NCBI RefSeq assembly: GCF_020037125.1
Contig: NZ_JAIQDG010000065.1
Span: 1 to 35,269, forward strand
From: Myxococcus sp. RHSTA-1-4
GTDB taxonomy: Bacteria > Myxococcota > Myxococcia > Myxococcales > Myxococcaceae
Direction: 5' to 3'
Length of the DNA: 35,269 bases
Shown: positions 1 to 9,012 of the stretch, piece after piece
Layout: every line of letters starts with the position of its first letter
Position numbering within the stretch: position 1 is the first letter of the stretch
Position numbers and translations under genes: made by a program
Notes under the pieces: model-generated
What the model saw: the letters and a program-made list of their open reading frames with translations, nothing else
Told to the model about the DNA's origin: nothing
The model's database searches: none

Positions 1-67
1 CCGCCCCAACCACCGACGCACCTCACGCAGCCTGCTCGGTCTCCCCGTTCACCCCTCGGGGCCCTGA

Positions 68-481
68 CGCAGTAGTGATAGCCAGTCGGAGCTCGCGAGC
101 TACTCGGCCCGGGAGGCCTGCTTCTTCGGAAACCTCTTCACCGGCGAGGGCGTCTACGTGGCCAGCGACCAGGGCCTGCTGCGCGGGCGTCAGAGCTCCC
201 CGCGTGGCTGCGCGCTCTCTCCGGGGCCGCTCCAGAAGGTCGAGGAGAACTGTCCGCCCATCATTCCGCTCGAGAGCTGCGACGCCTACTGCGACCTGTC
301 ACTCCTGCGGCCGTACCGCACACAGTGCACCGTCAAGGGCACCCGCTACCGCGCCATCACCACGAGGCTCCGGGCGGAGGACGTCTTCCTCTGCGGGGAC
401 GGCCAGTGCCAGTACACCGAGTCTTGTGGCGTGGGGCTCGACTATCGGGACTGCCTGCTCGACTGCGGACTTTGCCTGTGA
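68..481 (+). pseudogene. Cys-rich hypothetical protein, 5'-truncated or frameshifted
   Basis: The reading frame is open from the stop at 65-67 to the TGA at 479-481. It has protein-like codon use well upstream of its only plausible start, a GTG at 158. The product is rich in cysteine (EACFFG near the front, then ENCPP, ESCDAYCDL and a C-terminal CGDGQCQYTESCG...CGLCL cluster), which suggests an exported disulfide-bonded or metal-binding domain. There is no signal peptide in this frame. The frame ending in +3 from base 3 onward also looks protein-like up to about base 80, so a one-base frameshift near 68-85 is possible. I do not recognise the family. It is either a decayed gene or the tail of a gene that starts outside the window. 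Confidence 0.45.
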
Positions 482-527
482 CGCATGGGGGCTGCGCTTT
501 GGCACGCCGTGGTAGTACCTTCTGTCC

Positions 528-1902
528 ATGCCTCGTTGGTTCAACACGGCGGGTCCGTGCCGGCCGGACCACCATTACATGCTCCCGGCCCTGCGGCGCC
601 TGCCGGAGGTGCGGCGTCTCATCGACCAGCAGGGCTATTTCGTCGTCCACGCCCCCAGGCAGGTGGGAAAGACGACCGCGCTGCTGTCGCTCGCTCGGGA
701 GTTGACCTCCGAAGGCCACTTCGTGGCCGCCCTCGTCTCCATGGAGGTAGGGGCTGCGTCCCCCTTCTTTTCCCGAGGCGCCGCCAGGGCGTCGCATCGG
801 TTCCGCGCTGGCCGCATGGGCTCAGGCTTCTCCCAGGCCCCTGGTCGTTTTTCTCGATGAAGTCGACGCACTCCGGGAGGAGGTGCTGGTCTCGGTGTTG
901 CGCCAGCTCCGCAGCGGTTACCGCAACCGCCCATCCAACTTCCCTGCGTCGCTGGCGCTCATCGGGCTGCGCGACGTGCGTGACTACAAGGTGACCTCCG
1001 GCGAGGAGGCACGCCTGGGGACCGCCAGTCCCTTCAACATCAAGGTCGAATCACTCACCCTGCGCAACTTCACCCGCGACGAGGTTGCCGAACTCTACCA
1101 GCAGCACACGGATGACACGGGCCAGCACTTCCTGCCCGAGGCGGTGGACCGCGCCTTCTACTGGAGCCAGGGACATCCCTGGCTCGTCAATGCGCTGGCG
1201 CGGCAGATGGTGGAGCAGTTGGTACCCGACCGCGCCCGGCCCCTCACCGCCGGCCACGTGGACGCGGCCAAGGAGATTCTCCTCAAGCGTCAGGACACGC
1301 ACCTGGACAGTCCCGCCGAGCGCCTGCGCGAGTATCGCGTGCGCCGCATCCTCGAGCCCATGCTCGCGGGGCTCTCGCTGGGCGAGGTTCCCGAGGACGA
1401 CCTGCGCTTCGTCCAGGACCTGGGCCTGGTTCGCGCGGCGAAGAGTGGGGGACTGGAGGTCGCCAATCCGCTCTACCGGGAAGTCATCCCCCGCGTGCTG
1501 GCGAACACGACGGTGGCCTCGCTGCCTCCTCAGACGTCCACACCCTGGCTTGGCGCGGATGGACGCCTGGACATGGAGCGCCTGATGGAGGCGTTCCGGG
1601 TGGCCAATGGCGGCGGCACGCTGGAGCGCGAGTACGCCATTGGCACGGGCCGCATGGACCTCTGTCTGCGCCACGGACCGGACACCCTCGCCATGGAGCT
1701 GAAGGTGTGGCGCGATGGAGAGAAGGACCCATTGGACGAGGGGTTGGCGCAGCTCGACGGCTACCTGGCGGGACTGGGGCTGGACACGGGCTGGCTGGTC
1801 ATTTTCGACAGGCGCACCGGGCAGCCTCCCATCGCCGAGCGCACCCGGGCCGTGCTTGCCCTGGCCCCTTCGGGCCGCCGCGTCTCGGTGGTTCGAGCCT
1901 GA
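528..1902 (+). pseudogene. AAA-like ATPase fused to PD-(D/E)XK nuclease-like domain, broken
   Basis: The first part (528-745) carries a P-loop, APRQVGKTT at residues 42-50. Residues then move into another frame: from about 751 the +1 frame reads PPSFPEAPPGRRIGSALAAW and continues through a clear Walker B (VVFLDEVDAL, 844-873) to the stop at 1902. The switch at about 745-751 coincides with missing sequence between the P-loop region and Walker B, so it is a frameshifting deletion, not a point error. The C-terminus has GRMD and MELKVWR, a PD-(D/E)XK-like nuclease signature. Compared with the myxobacterial family as I remember it, about 30 residues are also missing in frame near 1600, just before NGGGTLEREY. 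An internal GTG at 883 would give only a domain fragment without a P-loop. Probably inactive. The family role is unknown to me; AAA plus nuclease fusions of this kind are often defence or mobile-element associated. Confidence 0.75.
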
Positions 1903-1937
1903 GCGGCGTACTGGCCCGGCCCTGACCCGCGCGTGCC

Positions 1938-2702
1938 TCAGGGCTTCTTCCCGCCACCCTTCGGCGCGCCCTGGCCCATGCGCTGGCGGATCATCTCCTG
2001 AATCTGCTCGGGTGACTTGCCCTGGAAGTCCTCGGCGGTGAAGCCGCCGGGCACGGCGCCGGCAGGGGGCGCCGCCATCTTCCGGTAGTCCGCGGGCACG
2101 GTGAAGCGCGAGTCCGGCTGTGGCCCCTGCTGCACGTTGTTGAGGTTGATTTCCGTCACCTGCCCACCGGCGCCGAACGTCTGCGCGCGCACGTAGGGCA
2201 CGTCGCTCAGGTCCGTGGGCCGCCACACCTTCTGGCGCATCGGCTTGCCGTCCATGCCCGGGGGCGTGCCCTCGTACACGGTGGTGGGATGGCCGTTGAC
2301 CTTCTCCGTGCCCGTCTTCTTGTAGCCCTGCTCCAGGAAGCAGGCGTCGAAGTCCTGCATCTTCCCCGTGCACGAGCCGGGAAGCTTCACGGGCAGGTCA
2401 TCCAGGTTCCGCTCCGACGCAATCTTCTGCGCGTGCATCAGCGTGGTACCGGTGCGCTTCTCGAAGTCGAAGATGATGGACATCTGCACCGCCCCGGGCT
2501 GGCCGGTCGTATGCGTGTCCATGCGCAGCAGTCCCTTGCGTCCGTAGACCTTCCCCGTCACCTCCGGGGGCGCCTTCTGTCCGGACGCGGGCGTGATTTT
2601 CGTGGTGGCATCCGCCGACCAGTCGGCGAAGGCGGGCGTGGCCACCAGGAGCGTGGCGGCGGCGAGTCCTGACAGCCTGTGGCGAAGGGAGGATGGGCTC
2701 AT
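1938..2702 (-). CDS. Secreted DUF4412-type protein (LolA-like fold)
   Basis: About 254 residues. The N-terminus is a good Sec signal peptide (basic start, LAAATLLVATPAFA, cleavage before DWSADA). The mature part begins with the pattern of DUF4412/LolA-like periplasmic proteins: a short strand, KVYGRKGLLRMDT, MSIIFDFEKRTGTTLMHAQK, then two cysteines (GSCTGKMQDFDACF) that could pair. The C-terminus is Gln/Met rich with a low-complexity Gly/Lys tail. I chose ATG 2702; a GTG at 2714 would add four residues. It is convergent with the broken ATPase and lies downstream of mreB, separated by the mreB terminator. The family is thought to bind lipid or peptide in the periplasm; no enzymatic motif is visible. 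Confidence 0.75.
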   Translation of the reverse strand: MSPSSLRHRLSGLAAATLLVATPAFADWSADATTKITPASGQKAPPEVTGKVYGRKGLLRMDTHTTGQPGAVQMSIIFDFEKRTGTTLMHAQKIASERNLDDLPVKLPGSCTGKMQDFDACFLEQGYKKTGTEKVNGHPTTVYEGTPPGMDGKPMRQKVWRPTDLSDVPYVRAQTFGAGGQVTEINLNNVQQGPQPDSRFTVPADYRKMAAPPAGAVPGGFTAEDFQGKSPEQIQEMIRQRMGQGAPKGGGKKP

Positions 2703-2703
2703 A

Positions 2704-2739
2704 CGGCCCAACACAGTCCAGCGCCCGCGCGGCTGTCAA
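2704..2739 (-). promoter_or_regulatory. Possible sigma-70 promoter for the DUF4412 gene
   Basis: On the minus strand a perfect TTGACA lies at 2739-2734. It is followed, after 18 bases, by TGTGTT (2715-2710), a poor -10 box. The predicted transcription start would fall almost on the ATG at 2702, implying a leaderless or near-leaderless message. The -35 is convincing, the -10 is not. Confidence 0.25.
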
Positions 2740-2770
2740 ACGCCCACCGTCCGGACGCGGAAAAGCGAAC

Positions 2771-2801
2771 GGCGCCGGCTCCACACAGGGAGCACGGCGC
2801 C
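2771..2801 (-). terminator. Hairpin terminator downstream of mreB
   Basis: GGCGCCGGCTCC pairs with GGAGC-A-CGGCGCC, a 12-bp stem with one bulged A and a six-base loop (2783-2788). It begins 28 bases after the mreB stop, as expected for an intrinsic terminator. There is no clear T-tract, which is common in GC-rich myxobacteria. Confidence 0.65.
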
Positions 2802-2828
2802 GTGGGACGGGAAGGCCCGGAGGAGGGC

Positions 2829-3863
<1,035 letters not shown>

Positions 3864-4026
3864 ACGGGGGCGGAAACTTTCGGGGAGTCGGCGGAATTTC
3901 CCCAGAGCAAGGGGGAAGACGCGCGGAAGGTACTACGCGACGCAGCACGGAGGAAGAAAAGCCGGAAGCTGCTTCCACATCCGCCTGGAGGGCAGTCGGC
4001 CAGAGGACGTGCTCCGCCCCTGGCCC

Positions 4027-4578
4027 TCAGTGCAGGGTGGCGGCCTCGGCCTGGGCCACCTCGAAGCGCCGGGCCACCACCCCCGCCTCCTCCGCTTCAC
4101 CCTCGGGGAGCGCCCCCTCCGGCAGCACCCCGGCTTCCTCGGCCCGCCGGTACTCCGGCGTATGGGTGAGGGCCTCGCTGGTGATGTGGAGCAGGCCGTC
4201 GCGGACGGGCTCGAACAGCAGCGCGGTGAGGTACCAGGCGGGCGCGTAGTCCAGGCGGATGAATCCGTGGACGCTCCAACGGTGGGGCGAATAGTCCCAC
4301 GGGCAGCGGCCGAGCAGCCGCTTCAGCACCCAGCCCGTGCCGTACTCCGCCGCGAAGATGAGGGCGGTGTAGGCCAGCGCCCGCAGCGGCCGGGGCAGGG
4401 GCTTGAGCCTGTCGGAGACCTCCTCCAGCGCCAGCGCCGTGCCCCCGTAGATGGGGTGCATCCACAGGTAGGTGCGCGCGGTGGCGCTCCTGTCCCGCCT
4501 CAGGGCCGAGCCGGCGCCCGTGAACAGCACCTCCAACACCCACCCGGTACACCCGTAGAGCAAGAATCGTGAAAGCAC
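4027..4578 (-). CDS. CmpB-type (putative ABC-transporter type IV) membrane protein
   Basis: 183 residues starting at GTG 4578, the only usable start before an in-frame stop. The sequence begins with a hydrophobic helix (LSRFLLYGCTGWVLEVLF) and carries the block typical of Pfam ABC_trans_CmpB: HPIYGGTALALEE, then AEYGTGWVLKRLLG, CPWDYS and VHGFIRLDYAPAWYLTALLF. Three or four membrane segments are expected, followed by an acidic soluble tail of about 35 residues. Despite the family name, no transport function is established. It precedes mreB in the same direction with a 163-base gap, so co-transcription is possible but not shown. Confidence 0.8.
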   Translation of the reverse strand: MLSRFLLYGCTGWVLEVLFTGAGSALRRDRSATARTYLWMHPIYGGTALALEEVSDRLKPLPRPLRALAYTALIFAAEYGTGWVLKRLLGRCPWDYSPHRWSVHGFIRLDYAPAWYLTALLFEPVRDGLLHITSEALTHTPEYRRAEEAGVLPEGALPEGEAEEAGVVARRFEVAQAEAATLH

Positions 4579-4687
4579 CCCAGGAACCTAGGAACCCCTC
4601 CGGGGTGGGGGCAGTGGCTTGACGGGGGCTTCCGGCCGCCTGCCCCCGGATGGCCCGCCCCCGGGTGTCCACCAGCGGACAGAAGCC

Positions 4688-4705
4688 CCTGCCCCAGGGG
4701 GCAGG
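4688..4705. repeat. Perfect 8-bp inverted repeat in a divergent intergenic region
   Basis: CCTGCCCC at 4688-4695 and GGGGCAGG at 4698-4705 form an 18-base near-palindrome. It sits between the divergent genes starting at 4578 (minus) and 4776 (plus), about 70 bases upstream of the latter. It could be an operator or only a GC-rich hairpin. Confidence 0.35.
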
Positions 4706-4775
4706 AAGACATGGGCCTACAGTAGGGGTGGAGGTGCTTTACAGGGTGAAGGGGCGCGTAATACAGGACATGGAG

Positions 4776-5297
4776 ATGCGCTCCCTCGGCCCGACATCGC
4801 GAATGCCCGGCCCCGGACGCGGCGGGCCCGGGTCGTGGCTCCCCGTCGTGGTGGGGGCCGTCCTGGCACTCGGGCTGGCCCTCTGGGGTGGGCGCCTCGC
4901 GGAGCCGGAGCCGTCGTTCTTCCTGGCGGGGTGGCCCGTCCAAGGTGTGGAGGCGGGGCCCGGAGACTCCGGGCCCCGGGTCCTCACCGGCCGCCCCATG
5001 CGCCAGCCTTCCTGTGCGCGGTTCCATGGCGTGGGCTTCGACACCTGGGCGGCGCTCGGGCACGCGCCGTCCCTCCTCTCCGCGCGTTCCGGTTGGTGCG
5101 CGGCGCGGGGGCGTGGGGGCTTCTCGCCGGACGGCTTCGCGGTGCATCGCTGGAGCCGCGCGCGGTGGGAGGCTTCGGCCACGGCCCTCGAGCGCCGGGT
5201 GCGCCATCCGGTGTCACCGGTGTCCGCGCGGAGCGGCCTCGCGGACCAGCCCCCCATCGTCACCCGGCCCCTGCGCGGACCTCCCGCGCGCGGGTGA
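4776..5297 (+). CDS. Hypothetical protein with one N-terminal membrane segment
   Basis: 173 residues from ATG 4776, chosen because AGGA at 4765-4768 is seven bases upstream; an ATG at 4770 overlaps that site too closely. A short basic, Pro/Gly-rich leader is followed by a hydrophobic span (SWLPVVVGAVLALGLALWGG, about residues 19-38) and then a largely Arg/Ala/Gly-rich domain with many Trp (FDTWAALG, SGWCAARG, HRWSRARWEA). Codon third positions are almost all G or C throughout, which supports real coding. No known domain was recognised. Topology suggests a membrane-anchored protein with its bulk outside the cytoplasm. Confidence 0.55.
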   Translation: MRSLGPTSRMPGPGRGGPGSWLPVVVGAVLALGLALWGGRLAEPEPSFFLAGWPVQGVEAGPGDSGPRVLTGRPMRQPSCARFHGVGFDTWAALGHAPSLLSARSGWCAARGRGGFSPDGFAVHRWSRARWEASATALERRVRHPVSPVSARSGLADQPPIVTRPLRGPPARG

Positions 5298-5561
5298 CGT
5301 GAGCGCCGCCCCGTCGCGGGTGGTGCCTTCCTCCTTCCTTTCTTCCGAGTGCTCTCGCGGGGCCGTCCACGTGGCGGCCCGGACGGGCCCTCCGCCTTCC
5401 GGGTGTCCGGGGTGGACCGTTCCATGACGGTACCGACCGGGAACCCATGGTCTCTCCCCGGGTGTTCCCGCGAGTCTGTCTCCAGGGGCCTCGCGCGCGG
5501 CCCGGGGCCTTCCACTCCTTTGTCGTGAGCGCCGCCCCGGTGGTGGCGCCGAGGTGTCTTG
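5298..5561. other. Intergenic region before the antiporter gene
   Basis: This 264-base stretch holds no gene that I can support. It contains a repeated motif, GTGAGCGCCGCCCCG, near 5300 and again near 5525, and an imperfect palindrome centred on CACGTG at 5361-5379 (GGCCGTCCACGTGGCGGCC). Either could be regulatory for the downstream antiporter. Confidence 0.3.
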
Positions 5562-7646
5562 ATGCACGGAGCACACGAGGTCCTCCAGGCCATCGCCATC
5601 GTCCTCTGCGTGGCCGCGGTGACGACCGTCCTCTTCCAGCGGCTGCGCCAGCCCGTCGTCCTCGGCTACATCCTGGCCGGGCTCGTCGTGGGCCCCTACC
5701 TGCCCATTCCCCTCGTGGCCGACCCGGAGGTCGTCACCACGCTGTCGGAGCTGGGCGTCATCCTGCTCATGTTCTCGCTCGGGCTGGAGTTCAGCCTGCG
5801 CAAGCTGTTCTCGGTGGGCTTCACCGCCGGCGTCACCGCGGTCATCCAGTGCACCATCATGGTGTGGCTGGGCTTCGTGGTGGGCCGGGCGTTCGGGTGG
5901 ACCTCGCTGGAGAGCATCTTCACCGGAGCCATCATCGCCATCTCCAGCACCACCATCATCGCCAAGGCGTTCGACGAGCAGGGCATCCGGGGCAAGCTGC
6001 GCGAGCTGGTGGTGGGCGTGCTCATCGTCGAGGACCTCATCGCCGTGGTGCTGATGGCGACGCTGACGGCCGTCTCCTCGGGCGCGGGCCTGTCCCTGGG
6101 GGAGCTGTCGCTGACGACGGGCCGGCTGGTGGCGTTCCTGGTGGGGCTGGTGGTGGTGGGGCTCTTCACCATTCCCCGGGCCATGCGCGCCGTCGTCCGG
6201 CTGAACCGCCCGGAGACGACGCTGGTGGCGAGCATGGGCATCTGCTTCGCGGTGGCGCTGCTGGCGCAGGCGTTCGGCTACTCGGTGGCGCTGGGGGCCT
6301 TCCTGGCGGGCTCGCTGGTGGCGGAGTCCGGCGAGGAGAAGGTGGTGGAGCACCTGGTGCAGCCGGTGCGCGACATGTTCGCCGCCATCTTCTTCGTGTC
6401 GGTGGGCATGCTCATCAACCCGGCGCTCATCGCGGAGCACTGGGCGGCCATCGCGGTGCTCACGCTCGTGGTGCTCCTCGGGAAGATTCTGGGCGTCACC
6501 CTGGGCGCGTTCCTCACGGGCAACGGCACGCGCACCTCCGTGCAGGCGGGGATGAGCCTGGCGCAGATTGGCGAGTTCTCCTTCATCATCGCCGGCCTGG
6601 GGCTGTCCCTGAAGGCGACGGGGAACTTCCTCTACCCGGTGGCCGTGGCGGTCTCCGCGATTTCGACGCTCACCACGCCCATGCTCATCAAGGCGTCCGG
6701 GCCGGTGGCGGCGTACGTGGACCGGAAGCTGCCCAAGCCGCTGCAGACGTTCGCCACGCTGTACGGCACCTGGCTGGAGCGGCTGCGCGAGGCGCCCCGA
6801 AGCCAGACGCGCGGCGCGGAGGTGCGGCGGCTCGTGCGGCTGTTGCTGCTGGACGCGGCGCTGCTCACCGGGCTGGCGATTGGAACGTCGCTGGAGACCC
6901 GGGCCGTGGCGCGGTTCATCGACGCGCGGACGGGGCTGGGCCAGGGACTGGCGGAGCACCTCATCCTCGCGGGCTTCGCCGTCCTCTCGGTGCCGTTCCT
7001 GGTGGGCGTCGTCACCCTGGCGCGGCGGCTGGGAGCGGTGCTGGCGGAGGCGGCGCTCCCGCCGCGCACGGACGGGAAGGTGGACCTGGCGGCGGCGCCC
7101 CGGCGGCTGCTGACCGTCACGCTGCAGGTGGTGACGGTGCTGCTGGTGGGCATTCCCGTCGTGGCGATTACCCAGCCGTTCCTCCGGGGGCCGGCGGGGC
7201 CGCTCATCATCCTGGTGCTCCTGGTGACGCTCGGAATCGCCTTCTGGCGCGGGGCCACGAACCTGCACGGGCACGTGCGCGCGGGGGCGCAGGTCATCGT
7301 GGCGGCGCTGGCCTCGCAGTCACACTCGAGGGAGCCGGGGGCGGAGGAGCACGCGCTGGAGGATGTGCAGAAGCTGCTCCCAGGCCTGGGCGAGCCGGTG
7401 CCGGTGCGGCTGGAGGACTCGAGCCCCGCGGTGGGCCAGACGCTGGCGCAGTTGAACCTCCGCGGGCTGACGGGCGCGACGGTGCTGGCCATTCAGCGCG
7501 GAGAGGAGAGCGTGTCCGTGCCCACGGCCCAGGAGGTGCTGCGCTCCGGGGACGTGCTGGCGCTGACGGGCACGCACGAGGCGGTGACGGCGGCCAGGGG
7601 CCTCTTGGAGCGGGGAGGCGGGCCTACCGCTTCACCGCATACTTGA
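5562..7646 (+). CDS. KefB-like monovalent cation:proton antiporter (CPA2) with TrkA-C domain
   Basis: 694 residues from ATG 5562, with GAGGTG at 5551-5556 as ribosome binding site. Residues 1 to about 390 form a Na+/H+ exchanger domain with about 12 membrane helices (for example LGYILAGLVVGPYLP, LGVILLMFSLGLEFSLRKL, GAIIAISSTTIIAKAFDEQG, ALLAQAFGYSVALGAFLAG). A further three or four hydrophobic segments follow. Residues about 605-690 form a TrkA-C/RCK-C domain (VGQTLAQLNLRGLTGATVLA, LRSGDVLALTG) that usually binds a regulatory ligand. The NAD-binding TrkA-N domain of KefB/KefC is absent. It probably exchanges K+ or Na+ for protons at the inner membrane. The 3' end overlaps the convergent glycosyltransferase gene by 23 bases. 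Confidence 0.88.
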   Translation: MHGAHEVLQAIAIVLCVAAVTTVLFQRLRQPVVLGYILAGLVVGPYLPIPLVADPEVVTTLSELGVILLMFSLGLEFSLRKLFSVGFTAGVTAVIQCTIMVWLGFVVGRAFGWTSLESIFTGAIIAISSTTIIAKAFDEQGIRGKLRELVVGVLIVEDLIAVVLMATLTAVSSGAGLSLGELSLTTGRLVAFLVGLVVVGLFTIPRAMRAVVRLNRPETTLVASMGICFAVALLAQAFGYSVALGAFLAGSLVAESGEEKVVEHLVQPVRDMFAAIFFVSVGMLINPALIAEHWAAIAVLTLVVLLGKILGVTLGAFLTGNGTRTSVQAGMSLAQIGEFSFIIAGLGLSLKATGNFLYPVAVAVSAISTLTTPMLIKASGPVAAYVDRKLPKPLQTFATLYGTWLERLREAPRSQTRGAEVRRLVRLLLLDAALLTGLAIGTSLETRAVARFIDARTGLGQGLAEHLILAGFAVLSVPFLVGVVTLARRLGAVLAEAALPPRTDGKVDLAAAPRRLLTVTLQVVTVLLVGIPVVAITQPFLRGPAGPLIILVLLVTLGIAFWRGATNLHGHVRAGAQVIVAALASQSHSREPGAEEHALEDVQKLLPGLGEPVPVRLEDSSPAVGQTLAQLNLRGLTGATVLAIQRGEESVSVPTAQEVLRSGDVLALTGTHEAVTAARGLLERGGGPTASPHT

Positions 7647-8343
7647 AGATGACGTAGAGGGCGCGCACGCCGTCCTTCCAGCCAATCTTCTTGCCCTCTT
7701 CATAGGTGCGCCCGTGGTAGCTGATGGGCACCTCGAACACGCGCCAGTTGCCGCGGGCCACCTTGGCGGTGATTTCCGGCTCGAAGCCGAACCGCTCCTC
7801 CTCCACGTCCATGGAGCGGAGCACCTCGGCGCGGAAGGCCTTGTAGCAGGTCTCCATGTCCGTGAGGTTCAGCCCGCTCGTCATGTTGGAGAGCGTGGTG
7901 AGCGTCTTGTTCATCACCGTGTGCCAGAAGTACAGCACGCGCCGGGGCGTCCCCGTGAAGCGGCTGCCGAAGACGACGTCCGCCTCTCCGTCGAGGATGG
8001 GCTGGATGACCCGGGGGATGTCGCGCGGGTCGTACTCCAGGTCCGCGTCCTGGACGATGATGATGTCCCCCGTGGACTCGGAGAAGCCCCGCCGCAGCGC
8101 CGCGCCCTTGCCCTGGTTGTGCTCCTGGAACAGCACCCGGATTTCGTTGCGGTTGCGAGGCGTGCCGCCCAGCAGCCCCACCCCCTGCTCCGCGAGCTGG
8201 CGCAGGAACTCCCGGCTCCCGTCCTTGGAGCAGTCGTCAATCAGCACCAGCTCCTTCGGGAAGTCGACGGCGATGCAGCGGCGCAGCAGCTCCGCGAGGG
8301 TGGGAATCTCGTTGTAGACGGGGATGACGAGTGACACGAGCAT
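7624..8343 (-). CDS. Family 2 glycosyltransferase (dolichyl-phosphate mannosyltransferase-like)
   Basis: 239 residues from ATG 8343, so that the protein starts with the GT2 strand LVSLVIPVYNE. The GT-A fold is complete: LVLIDDCSKDGS, QGKGAALRRGF, the metal-binding DxD in QDADLEYD (residues 98-105), ADVVFGSRF and, near the end, RFGFEPEITAKVARG followed by EVPISYHGRTYEEGKKI. This matches the soluble polyprenyl-phosphate sugar transferase group that loads a sugar from an NDP donor onto undecaprenyl or dolichyl phosphate at the inner membrane. There is no C-terminal membrane anchor, so it probably acts as a peripheral cytoplasmic enzyme. No glycan cluster surrounds it, so the acceptor is unknown. 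Confidence 0.88.
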   Translation of the reverse strand: MLVSLVIPVYNEIPTLAELLRRCIAVDFPKELVLIDDCSKDGSREFLRQLAEQGVGLLGGTPRNRNEIRVLFQEHNQGKGAALRRGFSESTGDIIIVQDADLEYDPRDIPRVIQPILDGEADVVFGSRFTGTPRRVLYFWHTVMNKTLTTLSNMTSGLNLTDMETCYKAFRAEVLRSMDVEEERFGFEPEITAKVARGNWRVFEVPISYHGRTYEEGKKIGWKDGVRALYVIFKYAVKR

Positions 8344-8528
8344 GGCGGCTCGCGCCTCTATCCCATTTCCCCGCCCGGGGCGACTGTCCAGCACCCAGCG
8401 CCTCTTCCACCCACACCGGCCATCCCACCCCGGCTCCCTGACTATGGTGGTGGCACGGTTCGCCCGGTTTTACGTGAAATGCCGGGCCGCCTCGGCGGAG
8501 GGGCTGGCGGCGTGGGTGTCCCACCTGG

Positions 8529-8705
8529 CACCTGGAGCCGCTGGAGCACAAGTCCAAGCCGGGCGTGGGCCTGGGGCTGACGCTGGTGCGGGAGCTGCTG
8601 GGCGTGCTCGGCGGGAAGGTGTCGCTGCAGTCCGAGCCGGGGAAGGGCAGCGAGTTCACCGTCGAGCTGCCGTCTTGGGACTTCTCGAAGCCTGCAGGGC
8701 CGCTG
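8529..8705 (+). pseudogene. Histidine kinase C-terminal fragment (HATPase G2 box)
   Basis: One frame encodes HLEPLEHKSKPGVGLGLTLV then a stretch ending GGKVSLQSEPGKGSEFTVELP. This is the G2 box and final strands of a sensor histidine kinase ATPase domain. Upstream the frame runs into a stop at 8475 with no kinase sequence, and downstream it runs on without the expected stop. No dimerisation domain, H box, N box or start codon is present. It is a relic of a two-component kinase truncated at both ends. The rest of the 669-base gap (8344-9012) holds no other gene. Confidence 0.7.
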
Positions 8706-8894
8706 AACGCGTGCCCGCCGGGCAACAAGACCGGGGGAGTCGTTGCTTCCGAGGCAACACCCGCGCGGCGCGTGGTGTGTCGCGCGAGGGCTTCCGCCGC
8801 GCTCGCGCGGATGCGCTCCGGGGCATTTTCCTCCAGTGAAGCGAGCGCGTGGACGCCGTGTGGCCGCGTCCCGCGCGGGGCTCCTCCCGCGGAG

Positions 8895-8910
8895 TGGTAC
8901 GGCACTTGTA
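8895..8910 (+). promoter_or_regulatory. Candidate sigma-54 promoter
   Basis: TGGTACGGCACTTGTA at 8895-8910 matches the sigma-54 consensus TGGCACG-N4-TTGCA at every fixed position except T for C twice, including the -12 GC, which reads GT. Spacing is correct. Transcription would start near 8920, about 90 bases before the ATG at 9013, and would feed the three-gene operon. Sigma-54 promoters are common in Myxococcus, but the imperfect -12 element lowers confidence. Confidence 0.4.
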
Positions 8911-9012
8911 ATCGGGCAGGGGGACCGGGGCGGTCGCCGCGACGCCGGCGAGCTTCGGAATGGGGACTCGATGGTCGAGGTGCCCTGGGGGCTTCCGAGA
9001 GGAGACAGGTCC

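Noticed and set aside
500..525. TGGCACG near 499-505, a good sigma-54 -24 element before the broken ATPase gene
   Set aside because: The expected -12 element reads GGTAG instead of TTGCA, so the promoter pattern fails.
5214..7274. Very long minus-strand open frame opposite the antiporter gene
   Set aside because: Composition is His/Arg/Gln repetitive, as expected for the complement of a GC-rich membrane-protein gene; the plus-strand product has clear domains.
8708..9012. Continuation of the histidine-kinase frame into the exported operon
   Set aside because: No kinase-like sequence after about 8705; the frame is open only by high GC.
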